This document shows positions 17,288 through 29,379 of a stretch of DNA of 64,000 nt, in pieces; within the stretch, counting starts at the first letter, position 1; the number at the start of each line of letters is the position of its first letter. The notes under the pieces are model-generated. The model saw nothing but the letters and a program-made list of their open reading frames with translations, made no database searches and was not told the origin of the DNA. The stretch lies in contig NZ_JACHIH010000003.1 in NCBI RefSeq assembly GCF_014203125.1, forward strand, positions 245,732 to 309,731, in the 5' to 3' direction. Source of the DNA: Rhodopseudomonas rhenobacensis. Lineage in GTDB: Bacteria; Pseudomonadota; Alphaproteobacteria; Rhizobiales; Xanthobacteraceae. Both the position numbers and the translations under genes were made by a program.

Positions 17288-18274
17288 ATGGCCATATTCG
17301 AATCCCTCAGCGGGGTTTTCAGCTGCATGCTGATGATCCTGCTTGGTTACTATCTGACGCAGATCAAATGGTTCAACAAGGAAGTTGGCCAGCTGTTTTC
17401 CAAGTTCGCGATGACGGTGACGATCCCGCTCTACATGATCGTCTCGATGATGAAGTCCTATAAGAAAGAGGACCTCTTGCAGCTCGGCGTCGCGGTGATC
17501 GTGCCGCTGTGCTCGATGCTGACGCTGTGGCTGATCGGCGTCGTCGTCTCCAAGCTGTTCAAGGTCCCTGAATATCGCCGCGGCGCGTTCCGCGCGATGT
17601 TCTTCGTCTCCAACAGCGCCTTCATCGGCTTCCCGGTGAACATCGCGCTGTTCGGCGACAAGGCGCTGCCGATCGCGGTGATGTACTATCTGGTGCAGTC
17701 GCTGCTGTTCTGGACCATCGGCGCCTACGGCCTCAGCCTCGACGGGCCGAAATTCGCCCGCCTCGAAGGCGGCGAGAACGCCGACGTCACGGTGCCGAAG
17801 GTGCTCAGCCTGAAGACCATCAAGAACATCATGTCGCCGCCGTTGATCGGCGCCGTGGTCGCCATCTCGCTGATCCTGCTCAGCATCAAGCTGCCGACCT
17901 TCGCCACCAGCACGATGACCTATCTCGGCAGCATGACCACGCCGCTGGCGATGTTGTTCATCGGCATCGCGATCTACATCGCCAATCTGCGAAGCGTTCG
18001 GATCACCTGGGACATGGGCATCCTGATCGGCGCGCGCTTCCTGATCGCTCCGGCGGTGACCGTCTTGGCCTGCTATCTGTTCGAAGTGCCGAGCTTCATG
18101 CGCAACGTGCTGATCATCGAATCCTCGATGCCGGTGATGACCCAGGTCTCGATCGCGGCGCGGGCCTACAAGGCCGACGCCAACTACGTAGCGGTGATGA
18201 CCGCGCTCACCACGGTGCTGGCGCTGTTCACCATCCCGGCCTACTTCATCCTGCTGACATTCGGCATTCTCTGA
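17288..18274 (+). CDS. mdcF: AEC-family malonate transporter
   Basis: 328 residues with about ten membrane helices, of the auxin efflux carrier (AEC) family, to which the malonate carrier MdcF belongs. An N-terminal FSCMLMILLGYYL segment, SNSAFIGFPVNIALFG in the first half and ESSMPVMTQVSIAARAY in the second half are family features. The position at the end of the mdc operon supports malonate uptake. A factor-independent terminator follows. Confidence 0.88.
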   Translation: MAIFESLSGVFSCMLMILLGYYLTQIKWFNKEVGQLFSKFAMTVTIPLYMIVSMMKSYKKEDLLQLGVAVIVPLCSMLTLWLIGVVVSKLFKVPEYRRGAFRAMFFVSNSAFIGFPVNIALFGDKALPIAVMYYLVQSLLFWTIGAYGLSLDGPKFARLEGGENADVTVPKVLSLKTIKNIMSPPLIGAVVAISLILLSIKLPTFATSTMTYLGSMTTPLAMLFIGIAIYIANLRSVRITWDMGILIGARFLIAPAVTVLACYLFEVPSFMRNVLIIESSMPVMTQVSIAARAYKADANYVAVMTALTTVLALFTIPAYFILLTFGIL

Positions 18275-18285
18275 CGACCAAAGAA

Positions 18286-18313
18286 AGGTCGGCGCCCACG
18301 GCGCCGGCCTTTT
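18286..18313 (+). terminator. Rho-independent terminator after mdcF
   Basis: An 11-bp stem (AGGTCGGCGCC / GGCGCCGGCCT, one GU pair) with a 3-base loop and a TTTT run. It lies 12 bases after the mdcF stop. It marks the end of the mdcABCDEGHF unit or a point of attenuation before the MFS gene. Confidence 0.8.
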
Positions 18314-18411
18314 CGGCTTTCCAACACTCAAGACGTCCGGCCCTGGTGTCGCCTTGGCGGATCAAAGGGCTCGGATCCCGCGCATCACCAAGAACCTTCT
18401 AGGAGAAGCAA

Positions 18412-19701
18412 GTGACTGAACAAGCAACGGCTCTCCGACCGACTCACTGGAGTAAATCGATCTTCTCGGCGCCGAATGTGGTCCTCGGTCTGCTGTGTAT
18501 TCTGTATTTCTCGGCCTATGTCGATCGCGTCAACATCAGCACCACCGCCGGCATGATGCGCAAGGAATTCGGCATCAGCAACGTCGAGATGGGCGTGGTG
18601 TTCTCGGCCTTCGCCTACCCCTACGTGCTGTTCATGGTGTTCGGCGGCTGGCTCGCCGATCGCTTCGGCGCCCGGCGGGTGTTGATGGTCTGCGTCAGCG
18701 TTGCGGCGGTGGCGACGTTCTGCACCAGCCTCGTCAGCGGCGTGGTCGGCCTGTTCATGTGCCGGCTGCTGCTCGGCTTCGGCGAGAGCGTGATGTTTCC
18801 CTCCGCCACCCGCGGCATGCAGGCCTGGATTCCCTCCGACCGCTACGGCTTCGTGCAGGGCATCACCCATTCGTTCTCGCGGCTCGGCAACGCGGTGACG
18901 CCGCCGATCGTCGCCGCGCTGGTGATCCTGTGGGGCTGGCGCGGCTCGTTCGCCGTGATGGGCGTGATGACGCTCGCCTGGGTCGGCTTCTGGGTCTATT
19001 ACTACCGCGACGATCCGCGCGACCATCCGAAGATCCGCCCCGAGGACCTGATCGGCCTGCCCGAGCGCGCGCCCGCCAAGGCCCGCAAGATCCCGTGGCT
19101 GCGGCTCGGCTGGCGGATGGCGCCGGTGACCTTCACCTACTTCTGCTACGGCTGGTCGGCCTGGGTCTATCTGAATTGGCTGCCGTCGTTCTTCTTCGAA
19201 GGCCAGGGCTTCGACCTGAAGAAGTCCGCGGCGTTCGCCTCCGGCGTGTTCTTCGCCGGCGTGGTCGGCGACACCGTCGGCGGGCTGATGAGCGACGCGG
19301 TGAAGCGGCGCACCGGCAACGTCAAGCTGGCGAGGCTGTCGGTGCTGTGGATCGGCATGCTGGGATCCGCGGTGTGCCTGACCGCCATGATGTATCTGCA
19401 CGACATCATGTGGATCAGCCTGGCGCTGGCCGCCGGATTCTTCTTCCTCGAGCTGGTGATTGCGCCGGCCTGGGCGGTTCCGATGGACATCGCCCCGCAA
19501 TATGCCGGCACCGCCAGCGCGATGATGAACATCGGATTCGCGGTGGCGGGCATCCTGTCGTCGGTCAGCTTCGGCTGGATCCTCGATCTCACCGGCAACT
19601 GGTATCTGCCATTCCTGTGTTCGATCGGGCTGATGCTGGCCGGCACGATGACCAGCCTGCTGATGCATCCCGAACGACCCTTCATCGACGAACCTGCCTG
19701 A
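18412..19701 (+). CDS. MFS transporter, anion:cation symporter-like
   Basis: 429 residues and 12 predicted membrane helices. The start is GTG after TAGGAGAAGCAA. The MFS loop 2-3 signature GGWLADRFGARRVL and the YVDRVNIS segment of helix 1 match the anion:cation symporter (ACS) group that moves organic acids such as tartrate, glucarate and phthalate. The mdc context suggests a dicarboxylate substrate. It would be a second carrier beside MdcF, after a terminator, so it may be separately controlled. Confidence 0.85.
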   Translation: MTEQATALRPTHWSKSIFSAPNVVLGLLCILYFSAYVDRVNISTTAGMMRKEFGISNVEMGVVFSAFAYPYVLFMVFGGWLADRFGARRVLMVCVSVAAVATFCTSLVSGVVGLFMCRLLLGFGESVMFPSATRGMQAWIPSDRYGFVQGITHSFSRLGNAVTPPIVAALVILWGWRGSFAVMGVMTLAWVGFWVYYYRDDPRDHPKIRPEDLIGLPERAPAKARKIPWLRLGWRMAPVTFTYFCYGWSAWVYLNWLPSFFFEGQGFDLKKSAAFASGVFFAGVVGDTVGGLMSDAVKRRTGNVKLARLSVLWIGMLGSAVCLTAMMYLHDIMWISLALAAGFFFLELVIAPAWAVPMDIAPQYAGTASAMMNIGFAVAGILSSVSFGWILDLTGNWYLPFLCSIGLMLAGTMTSLLMHPERPFIDEPA

Positions 19702-19709
19702 ACTCCTCG

Positions 19710-19751
19710 CTGCGGGGCGCGATCACCCTCGACGGGGATCGCGCCCCGCAG
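19710..19751 (+). terminator. Strong hairpin after the MFS gene
   Basis: A 15-bp perfect stem (CTGCGGGGCGCGATC / GATCGCGCCCCGCAG) around a 12-base loop, nine bases after the MFS stop. No U-run follows. Likely a transcription end or mRNA-stability hairpin. Confidence 0.6.
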
Positions 19752-19777
19752 CCGAGCCGACCCCGAAGAGGCCCGCT

Positions 19778-20164
19778 ATGTTGCCGTCACCGTCAAAGCA
19801 TCTGCAAAAATTCCTGACCGTGCTTGGGATCGGGAGCTCCACCGAAGCCGGCCGACCGCGTTGGACGATGCGCACCTATATCGATGCGTTGGAAGCGCCC
19901 GGAGAAGGTGACGCGGATCGCGTCGCCGCGGCCGACTCCGACCACACCGTGATCGATCTGGTCCGCTCGGTCGTCGCGGCGCAGCCACGGGCCTCGGCCG
20001 CGGCGCACACGGACAAGACCGCGCGCGCGGTCGAGCGCGCCGAGCGAACCCGTGCGCTGCAGGCCAGACTGCGCGAGCAGTTCGACGAGGTGTCGCAGCG
20101 CTCTCTCTCGCGCGCCGATCGACGCCGCGGCCAGCGACGCTATCGGCTGGAAGGCGTCTCCTGA
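19778..20164 (+). CDS. Hypothetical protein, 128 residues, basic and helical C-terminus
   Basis: The family is not recognised. The N-terminal third contains HLQKFLTVLGIGSS and WTMRTYIDALEAP. The C-terminal half is strongly charged (AVERAERTRALQARLREQFDEVSQ) and likely helical, ending in an Arg-rich RADRRRGQRRYR. There is no signal peptide. The stop overlaps the start of a 25-residue membrane ORF (ATGA), and malate dehydrogenase follows. An RBS-like GAAGAGG precedes it. Confidence 0.55.
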   Translation: MLPSPSKHLQKFLTVLGIGSSTEAGRPRWTMRTYIDALEAPGEGDADRVAAADSDHTVIDLVRSVVAAQPRASAAAHTDKTARAVERAERTRALQARLREQFDEVSQRSLSRADRRRGQRRYRLEGVS

Positions 20165-20241
20165 TGGGCAGCCTGATGAGCCTGGCCGTGCTGGCCCTGG
20201 TGCTCGGCTGCTTCTGGCTGCGCCGCTGCGGCCGGCTGTGA
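20164..20241 (+). CDS. Putative 25-residue single-span membrane microprotein
   Basis: The ATG overlaps the stop of the preceding gene (ATGA). The product is one hydrophobic segment (LMSLAVLALVLGCFWL) followed by a basic end RRCGRL, a positive-inside anchor. Codon use fits the neighbours. It is too short for homology-based naming. Coupling to the upstream gene is the main support. Confidence 0.4.
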   Translation: MGSLMSLAVLALVLGCFWLRRCGRL

Positions 20242-20276
20242 GCCCCCTTTTCATCCCGCCACCAACTCATCAGTAA

Positions 20277-22519
<2,243 letters not shown>

Positions 22520-22537
<18 letters not shown>

Positions 22538-23587
22538 GCTGCGGCCGTTGACCGGCGCGGACGATGACGGAGGATAGACGTGATCGATCGGCTTCACCGG
22601 CGCGGCGAAATTGCGCGTGGTTGCGCCTTTCTCGGCCTGCGCGGTCGCGGGGTGCAGGTCCGGCAGGCCGGCGTCGCGCGCGGCGAGCAGCCCGAGCGCT
22701 GACCAATCGAGATCGGCCCAGCCATGTGCCACCATCGCGACCAGACGATCATGCACCAGACTGGTGGCCGGCATCGGCACGCTGCTGGATTCGGCGACCG
22801 CCAGCGCCAGCCGCAGATCCTTCACCGCCAGCGGCACCGTCATGCCGGGCGGGCTGTAGCGCTCCTCGACGATCTTGCCGCCATAGGTGCGATGCACGCG
22901 GGCGTCGAACAGCGAATTGGTGAAGATGTCGAAGCCGACGCGCGGATCGATCCCGCTTTTGCGCAGCAGCGCCAGCACTTCGCCCATGCTCTGCAGCGTC
23001 AGCGCGGTGAGCACGTTGCCGGCGAGCTTGACCAGATTGGCCGCCGCGGCGTCCTCGCCGATCACGAACAGCTTTTGGCCGAGCCGATCGAGCAGCGGCT
23101 TGGCTTTTTCCATCGCGGCGGCGGGGCCGGCGGCGAGGATGAACAGCGTCCGCGCCTTCGCCAGATCCGGATTGCCGAGCACGGGGGCTGCGACATAGCC
23201 CTGGCGGCGCGCGGCGTGCCAGGCGGCGAGCCGGCGCGACATCGCCGGACTGATCGTGCTCATCGAGATGTGCACGGCGCCGGGCTGCAGCGTCTCGACC
23301 AGACCGCCGGGCCCGGTGGTGACCGACGTCAGCGCCTCGTCGTCGGGCAGCGAGGACAACACCACGTCGCAATCGGCGAGATCGGCGAGCTTACGCGCGG
23401 CGGTGATGCCCGGCTGCGCGACGGCGTCGATCGCCGCCTGCGCGGCGTCCCACGCCACGACCGGATATCCGTCGGCGCACAGATTCTCGGCGAAGGCGCG
23501 GCCCATCCGTCCCAATCCGACCACGCCGACCCGGATCGGGTGCTGCGGGGAGGCGGGGGCGTCGCTGTTGGCAGGGGTGTTGGTCAT
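22520..23587 (-). CDS. 3-hydroxyisobutyrate/6-phosphogluconate dehydrogenase-like NAD(P) oxidoreductase
   Basis: 355 residues of the beta-hydroxyacid dehydrogenase family. N-terminal dinucleotide-binding VGVVGLGRMGRAFAENL, the substrate segment VHISMSTISPAMS, and the catalytic Lys in AAANLVKLAGNVLTA match the family. The C-terminal tail of about 50 residues beyond the domain is Pro/Ser-rich and unusual. It is divergent from a LysR gene over 114 bases, the typical place for a LysR target. Substrate unknown. Confidence 0.85.
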
Positions 23588-23701
23588 GGCGGGTCTCGCG
23601 ATGTCGAAGGGAAACTGACGCCATGATCATGGCGCCGAAATCGCCGGCGGCGAAAGCGCTGCGGCGGCAAATGACTTTTGCGTAGATGGGAAGTGAGTGC
23701 G

Positions 23702-24655
23702 ATGGACTATCTGATGGCGATGCGCGCCTTTACCCGCACGGTCGAGCTCGGCAGCTTCTCGTTGGCGGCGACCGAACTCGACGTGAAAGTATCGACGATC
23801 TCGCGGCAGATCGCCGCGCTGGAGAGCGACGTCAGCGCCGCGCTGCTCAATCGCTCGACGCGCCGGCTGCATCTCACCGAGGCGGGCTCGCTGTTTTACG
23901 ATCGCGCCACGCAGATCCTGCTCGCGGTGGAGGAGGCGCGGGCGGCGACCGCGTCGTTGAACGAGAGCCCGCGCGGGCTGCTGCGGATCACCATGCCGAC
24001 CGCGTTCGGACGGCTGCACGTGATGCCGCATATCAAGGACTTCATCGCCGAATATCCGGAAATCCGCATCGCCGCGACGCTGACCGACGCGACGGTGGAT
24101 CTGATCGAGACCGGCGACGACGTCGCGGTGCGGATCGGCTCGCTCACCGATTCCAGCCTGGTGGCGCGGCGGCTGGCGTCGCACCGCAGGCTGCTGGTCG
24201 CCAGCCCCGGTTACTTGCGGCAGCGCGAACCGATCAGCCGGCCGCGCGACGTCGCGCGGCAGCAATGCCTGATCTTCACGCTGCAAGCCGGCGACTGCTG
24301 GTACGCAAGGCGCAGCGAGGATGCTGCGGCGGAGCCGTTGCAGATCGCGGTGACCGGCAACATGCGCGCCAACGATTCCGAGGCGCTGCACGGCGCGGCG
24401 CTGGCCGGGCTCGGCCTCGCGCTGTTGCCGTCGTGGCTGGTCGGCGACGATCTGCGCAAGGGGCGCCTGGTGGCGCCGTTGGTCGGCTGGGAATGGTTTG
24501 CATCGCGCGGACCCGAGCCGGCGATCTGGGGCGTCTATCCGCCGAAGAAGATCGTCTCGCCCAAGGTGCGATCCTTCATCGGCTTCCTGTCGCGGCGCTA
24601 CGGCAGCCCGGCCTATTGGGATCGCCCATCAGACGCAGCGCCCGCGAACGCGTAG
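23702..24655 (+). CDS. LysR-family transcriptional regulator
   Basis: 317 residues from the ATG at MDYLMAMRAF; an earlier in-frame start is less typical. The HTH is of the single-gene-specific type (FTRTVELGSFSLAATELDVKVSTISRQIAALESDVSAALLNRSTRRLHLTEAG). The effector domain resembles the CrgA/AaeR-like group. It probably controls the divergent dehydrogenase. Confidence 0.88.
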   Translation: MDYLMAMRAFTRTVELGSFSLAATELDVKVSTISRQIAALESDVSAALLNRSTRRLHLTEAGSLFYDRATQILLAVEEARAATASLNESPRGLLRITMPTAFGRLHVMPHIKDFIAEYPEIRIAATLTDATVDLIETGDDVAVRIGSLTDSSLVARRLASHRRLLVASPGYLRQREPISRPRDVARQQCLIFTLQAGDCWYARRSEDAAAEPLQIAVTGNMRANDSEALHGAALAGLGLALLPSWLVGDDLRKGRLVAPLVGWEWFASRGPEPAIWGVYPPKKIVSPKVRSFIGFLSRRYGSPAYWDRPSDAAPANA

Positions 24656-24824
24656 TTCTGTCACGGCGTTTGTTGCGCGCGACGCAAAGCACCTTTGCAG
24701 CCTCGCAAACTTAATACTTCCGCAAGTCGTGCGGACCTAACGCTGAATTTGGCTGTGCCGTTCGATGGTTATCTCGATCATTCCGCGTACTCGGTCGCAC
24801 CGTGATCGCTTCAAGGAAGCTCAA

Positions 24825-26516
24825 ATGCTCAATAATCTTTCGATTCGCGCCAAGATCACCATCGTGGTGTCGTTCCTGCTGTTCGCGCTGACCGGCATGG
24901 GCCTGATGGCGGTCGTCAAGATGCGCTCGATCAACGCCAGCACCGTCGAGATCCAGAGCGTCTGGCTGCCGAGCGTGCGGGCGCTCGGCGAGCTGCGCGC
25001 CGCCGCCGCGAGCTATCGCGGCATCGTGCGGCTGCACATCCTGAGCGAAACCGCCGAGACCAAGGCGGCGGCGGGCAAACGGCTGCAGGCCGCCTCGCAG
25101 GGCATGAAAGATATCCGCAAGGGCTACGAGAAGCTGATCCAGGCCGAGGACGAGCGCGCGCTGTTCGCCGATTGGACGCGGCAATGGGAGAGTTATGAGA
25201 ACGCCGTGCAGCAGGTGCTGGTGCTGTCGCGCGAGGCCGCCGGCCGGGTGCCGCACGAGGCGTTCGTCGAGAACGAGACCAAGGCCTATCCGATCGGCAA
25301 GACCGCGGACCTCACCCTGGATCGCGCCATCGACAACAACAACCGCGCGGCGGACGGCGCAGGCATCGCCTCGGCCGAGCACTACAACGCCGCGTTTCTG
25401 CTGATCGCGGTCATTCTTGCGGTGACGGCGGCCGCCGGCATCGGTCTGGCGATCTATCTGGTGCGCAGCGTCTCGCACGGCATCGCCTCGATCGTCACGC
25501 CGATGCAGGCGCTCGGCCGCGGCGATCTCGGCGCATTGGTGCCGCATCAGGGCGAGCGCACCGAAATCGGCGCCATGGCCGATACCTTGCAGGTGTTCAA
25601 GCAGGCGTTGATCGACAAGCAGGCCAGCGACGAGGCCGCGGCGCGCGAGGCCGAAGCCAAGATCCGCCGCGGCCAGCGGGTCGACAGCATCACCCGCGAG
25701 TTCGAGGCGATGATCGGCGAGATCGTCGAGACGGTGTCGTCGGCCTCGACCGAACTGGAAGCCTCGGCGAGCACGCTGACCTCGGCGGCGGAGCGCGCGC
25801 ATCAATTGACCAACGCCGTCGCCGCGGCGTCGGGCGAAGCCTCGAGCAACGTGCAGTCGGTCGCCTCGGCCACCGAGGAATTGAGTTCGTCGGTCAACGA
25901 GATCGGCCGTCAGGTGCAGGATTCCGCGCGGATCGCCAACGAGGCGGTGCATCAGGCCGAAAACACCAACCACCGGGTCGGCGAGCTCGCCAAGGCGGCG
26001 GCGCGGATCGGCGACGTGGTCGAGCTGATCAATACCATCGCCGGACAGACCAACCTGTTGGCGTTGAATGCCACAATCGAAGCCGCCCGCGCCGGTGACG
26101 CCGGCCGCGGCTTTGCGGTGGTGGCGTCCGAAGTGAAGGCTTTGGCCGAACAGACCGGCCGCGCGACCGGCGAGATCAGCCAGCAGATCAACGGCATCCA
26201 GCTCGCGACCCGCGAATCGGTCGACGCCATCAAGGAGATCGGCGAGACCATCGGTCAGATGGCGGAGATCGCCTCGACGATCGCGTCGGCGGTCGAGCAG
26301 CAGGGCGCCGCGACGCAGGAAATCTCCCGCAACGTGCAGCAGGCGGCGCACGGCACCGGGCGGGTCAGCGCCAATATCGGCGACGTGCAGCGCGGCGCCA
26401 GCGAGACCGGCTCGGCGTCCACCCAGGTGCTGTCGGCGGCGCAGTCGCTGTCGCATGACAGCACGCGGCTGAAGGACGAGGTCGGCAAATTCCTGGCGTC
26501 GGTGCGCAGCGCCTGA
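24825..26516 (+). CDS. Methyl-accepting chemotaxis protein with 4HB-type sensor
   Basis: 563 residues from the ATG after AAGGAAG; an in-frame ATG 60 bases upstream lacks a site. Membrane helix 1 is at about 10-32 ([21 protein letters not shown]). A periplasmic helical domain of about 150 residues follows, then membrane helix 2 near 190-215, HAMP, and a cytoplasmic signalling hairpin with the strictly conserved [18 protein letters not shown] followed by [16 protein letters not shown]. There is no C-terminal CheR-docking pentapeptide. The ligand is unknown. Its nearness to the formate hydrogenlyase genes may be chance. Confidence 0.9.
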   Translation: MLNNLSIRAKITIVVSFLLFALTGMGLMAVVKMRSINASTVEIQSVWLPSVRALGELRAAAASYRGIVRLHILSETAETKAAAGKRLQAASQGMKDIRKGYEKLIQAEDERALFADWTRQWESYENAVQQVLVLSREAAGRVPHEAFVENETKAYPIGKTADLTLDRAIDNNNRAADGAGIASAEHYNAAFLLIAVILAVTAAAGIGLAIYLVRSVSHGIASIVTPMQALGRGDLGALVPHQGERTEIGAMADTLQVFKQALIDKQASDEAAAREAEAKIRRGQRVDSITREFEAMIGEIVETVSSASTELEASASTLTSAAERAHQLTNAVAAASGEASSNVQSVASATEELSSSVNEIGRQVQDSARIANEAVHQAENTNHRVGELAKAAARIGDVVELINTIAGQTNLLALNATIEAARAGDAGRGFAVVASEVKALAEQTGRATGEISQQINGIQLATRESVDAIKEIGETIGQMAEIASTIASAVEQQGAATQEISRNVQQAAHGTGRVSANIGDVQRGASETGSASTQVLSAAQSLSHDSTRLKDEVGKFLASVRSA

Positions 26517-26722
26517 ACGCGCGGACGCAAATCCGATCGGGGCGCGGTGGTCGTTCGTGGTCGGAAGCCGGCCACGACGCGGAGCACCGACCGTAAAGCA
26601 AAGCAACCCGGGCCGCCTGCGCAGTGCGGATTGCTTTGCCGTAAGCAGTGCTCGTAACGAATACTCTAAGCGTGGGCTAGTCTTGCGGCGTAATGTCGGG
26701 ATGTATTTGCCGGCAGCGGTGA

Positions 26723-27076
26723 TTACGCGGCCTGGCCGGCGATTTCCATTTCGACGAGGCGCATCTGCGCGCCGCCGGAGGCGTCGAGCCGCGAGGAGCC
26801 GCAGGACGGGCAATGATCGAGCCGGCTGGAAACCGTGGCCTCGGCGCCGCAATCCAGGCATTTGGCCTGGCCCGGCGGCCGGTCGATCTCCAGCACCATG
26901 CCGTCGAGAAAGGTGTCGCGGCTGGTGATTTCAAAGGCGTAACGCAGCGCCTCGGGGTCGAGGCAGCTCAACAGTCCGATTTCCAGGCGCAGTCGCTTCA
27001 CCATGTCGAATCCGCGGCGGCGGCGCTCGTCTTCGAGCTGGCTGATGATCTCTTCGCAAATCGTCATTTCATGCAT
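26723..27076 (-). CDS. hypA: Hydrogenase nickel-insertion protein HypA
   Basis: 117 residues from the start MHEMTICEEI, placing His2, the Ni ligand, as in the family. A longer frame exists upstream but has no conserved start. The Zn motif is CLDC ... CPSC near residues 72-93. It brings nickel with HypB to the hydrogenase large subunit. It is the last gene of the leftward hydN-fdhF-hypA run, about 107 bases after fdhF with a hairpin between. Confidence 0.92.
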   Translation of the reverse strand: MHEMTICEEIISQLEDERRRRGFDMVKRLRLEIGLLSCLDPEALRYAFEITSRDTFLDGMVLEIDRPPGQAKCLDCGAEATVSSRLDHCPSCGSSRLDASGGAQMRLVEMEIAGQAA

Positions 27077-27115
27077 GGCGCAGGGTCCTGACATTGCATG
27101 GGGCGGAAACCGCGG

Positions 27116-27157
27116 CCGCCGGGACACCGATGCTTTGGCTGCATCGGCGCCCGGCGG
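27116..27157 (-). terminator. Interrupted GC hairpin between fdhF and hypA
   Basis: The stem has two blocks (CCGCCGGG / CCCGGCGG and CCGATGC / GCATCGG) separated by a small internal loop, with a 7-base top loop. No U-run follows in either direction. It may weakly terminate or set the fdhF:hypA ratio. Confidence 0.5.
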
Positions 27158-27183
27158 TCGGGGCTCAGGAGGTCGCTTTCAAC

Positions 27184-29355
27184 TTAGGCCGGCTGAACCA
27201 CCTTGGTGGCGACCGGATTGGCGGCCGCCGCAAGGCGCTTCTTCAGGTCGCTGTAGTCCTTATTCACCTGCTTCTCGGCCCATACCTGGTCGGCGATGGC
27301 CTCGACACGCACGGCGGCGAACTTGTATTCCGGCGTCTTCGAGATCGGATCGACGTGATGGACGGTCAGTTCGTTGCACGCGCCGATCCACCACTGGTAG
27401 GTCATGTAGACCACCCCGAGGTTGGTGCGCTCGGTGATCTTCGCACGCGAGATCACCTTGCCACGACGTGACGCGACATAGACCAGCTGCTCGTCCTTGA
27501 TGCCGAGCTTGGCGGCGTCGACCGGGTTCATGGTGACGTAACCCGGCTCGTCCGCCAGCGCGGTGAGGGCGGAGCAGTTGCCGGTCATCGAACGGCAGGA
27601 GTAATGCCCGACTTCGCGGACCGTGCAGAGACCGAGCGGGTATTCCGCATCGACCTTCTCCAACGGCGGGCGCCATTCGGAGGCGAACAACAGGCCCTTA
27701 CCGCTCTTGGTCTGGAACTTGTTGCCTTCGTAGAGATAGGGCGTGCCGGGATGGCCTTCTTCCGGGCAGGGCCACTGGATGTAGCCGAGGCCCGACAGTT
27801 TCTCGTAAGTCGCACCCTTGTAGAGGTCGCACAGCGAGATCAGCTCCGCCCAGATTTCGTCGGTGGAGGTGTACTTCATGGGATAGCCCATCGCGGTGGC
27901 GAGCAGGCCGTAGATCTCCCAATCGTGCTTGACGTCGCCCTTGGCATTCACCGCCTTGTAGAAGCGCTGGAAGCCGCGGTCGGCCGACGAGAACACGCCG
28001 TCATGCTCGCCCCACGAGGTCGCCGGCAGGATGACGTCGGCATACATCGCCGTCTTCGTCATGAAGATGTCCTGCACGACGATGAAGTCGAGCGCCGCAA
28101 AGCCCTTGCGCACCGAGTCGAGGTCGGGCTCGGTCTGAGCCGGATCTTCGCCGAAGATGTACATCGCCTTGAGCTTGCCTTCCTCGGCAGCGTGCGGCAC
28201 GTCGGTGATCGACATGCCGATCTTGTCCGGCAGGCTCGGCACGCCCCACGCCTTGGCGAACTTCGCCCGGGAGGCCGCGTCGGTGACGTATTCGTAACCC
28301 GGGAACACGTTCGGCAGCGCACCCATGTCGCAGGCGCCCTGCACGTTGTTCTGGCCACGCACCGGGCCGACGCCGACGTTCGGACGGCCGAGGTTGCCGG
28401 TCAGCAGTGCCAGGCCGGACAGCCCCTTCACCACGTCGACCGCCTGACCCCACTGCGTCACGCCCATGCCCCACAAGATCGTCGCCGATTTGGCGGCGGC
28501 ATAGACACGCATGGCTTCGCGGATCTGCGACGCCTTCAGCCCGGTGATGCTTTCAACGTATTCGGGAGTGTATTTCGCAACGGTTGCTTTGTATTCTTCA
28601 AAGCCTTCCGTGTATTTCTCGACGAAATCACGGTCATAAAGACCTTCGGTGATCAATACATTGGCGAAAGCATTGACCAGCGCCATGTTGGAGCCGTTCT
28701 TCAGCGACAGCCACATGTCGGAAATGCGCGCGGTTTCGATGAAGCGCGGATCGCAGGTGATGATCTTGGCGCCCTTTTCCTTGGCCTTGAGGATCCGGCG
28801 CGCGACGATCGGGTGGCTGTCGGCGGCGTTGTAGCCGAAGCACAGGATGCAGTCGGTGTCTTCGATCTCGCAGATCGAGTTGCTCATGGCACCGTTGCCG
28901 AGCGTGACCATCAAACCCGCCACCGACGGGCCGTGGCAGACCCGGGCGCAGCAGTCGATGTTGTTGGTGCCGATCACCGCGCGGGCGAACTTCTGCGCGA
29001 CGTAATTCGACTCATTGCCGGTGCCGCGCGAGGAGCCTGTCAGCATGATCGAATCAGCGCCGTGCTGCTTCTTGATGTCGCCGAGCTTCTTGGCGGTGAA
29101 GGCGATCGCCTCGTCCCACGACACCGTCTCGAACTTCGAATCCCGGGTCCGGCGGATCATCGGCTGGCGCAGCCGCGGGGTGAGGATCTTGGTGTCGTTG
29201 ATGAAGTCCCAGCCGTAGTAGCCCTTCAGGCAGAGCTCGCCCTGGTTGGTGACGCCGTTCAGCGGCTCGGCGCCGACCACCTTGTCGTTCTCGACCAGCA
29301 GGTTGAGCTTACAGCCGGATCCGCAGTACGGACATACAGAGATGTGTTTTTCCAT
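27184..29355 (-). CDS. fdhF: Formate dehydrogenase H-type, molybdenum, cysteine variant
   Basis: 723 residues, near the E. coli FdhF length of 715. It oxidises formate to CO2 at a bis-MGD molybdenum centre and passes electrons to ferredoxin-like partners of the hydrogenlyase. An N-terminal [4Fe-4S] site has Cys8, Cys11, Cys15 and Cys42, and Lys44 (LCLKG) is the conserved electron relay. The Mo ligand position 140 in CCARVCHGPSVAG is Cys (codon TGC at 28936-28938) instead of the selenocysteine of E. coli, followed by the catalytic His141. MGD-binding blocks such as GFGYNAADSHP-like CFGYNAADSHPIVA and GQNNVQGACDMGALPN are present. Cytoplasmic, with no Tat signal. It is 24 bases after hydN. Confidence 0.95.
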   Translation of the reverse strand: MEKHISVCPYCGSGCKLNLLVENDKVVGAEPLNGVTNQGELCLKGYYGWDFINDTKILTPRLRQPMIRRTRDSKFETVSWDEAIAFTAKKLGDIKKQHGADSIMLTGSSRGTGNESNYVAQKFARAVIGTNNIDCCARVCHGPSVAGLMVTLGNGAMSNSICEIEDTDCILCFGYNAADSHPIVARRILKAKEKGAKIITCDPRFIETARISDMWLSLKNGSNMALVNAFANVLITEGLYDRDFVEKYTEGFEEYKATVAKYTPEYVESITGLKASQIREAMRVYAAAKSATILWGMGVTQWGQAVDVVKGLSGLALLTGNLGRPNVGVGPVRGQNNVQGACDMGALPNVFPGYEYVTDAASRAKFAKAWGVPSLPDKIGMSITDVPHAAEEGKLKAMYIFGEDPAQTEPDLDSVRKGFAALDFIVVQDIFMTKTAMYADVILPATSWGEHDGVFSSADRGFQRFYKAVNAKGDVKHDWEIYGLLATAMGYPMKYTSTDEIWAELISLCDLYKGATYEKLSGLGYIQWPCPEEGHPGTPYLYEGNKFQTKSGKGLLFASEWRPPLEKVDAEYPLGLCTVREVGHYSCRSMTGNCSALTALADEPGYVTMNPVDAAKLGIKDEQLVYVASRRGKVISRAKITERTNLGVVYMTYQWWIGACNELTVHHVDPISKTPEYKFAAVRVEAIADQVWAEKQVNKDYSDLKKRLAAAANPVATKVVQPA

Positions 29356-29379
29356 GGTCTTACCTCGTAAGTAAACTGG

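Noticed and set aside
28936..28938. Selenocysteine codon in fdhF
   Set aside because: The codon is TGC, so Cys; the reading frame needs no recoding.
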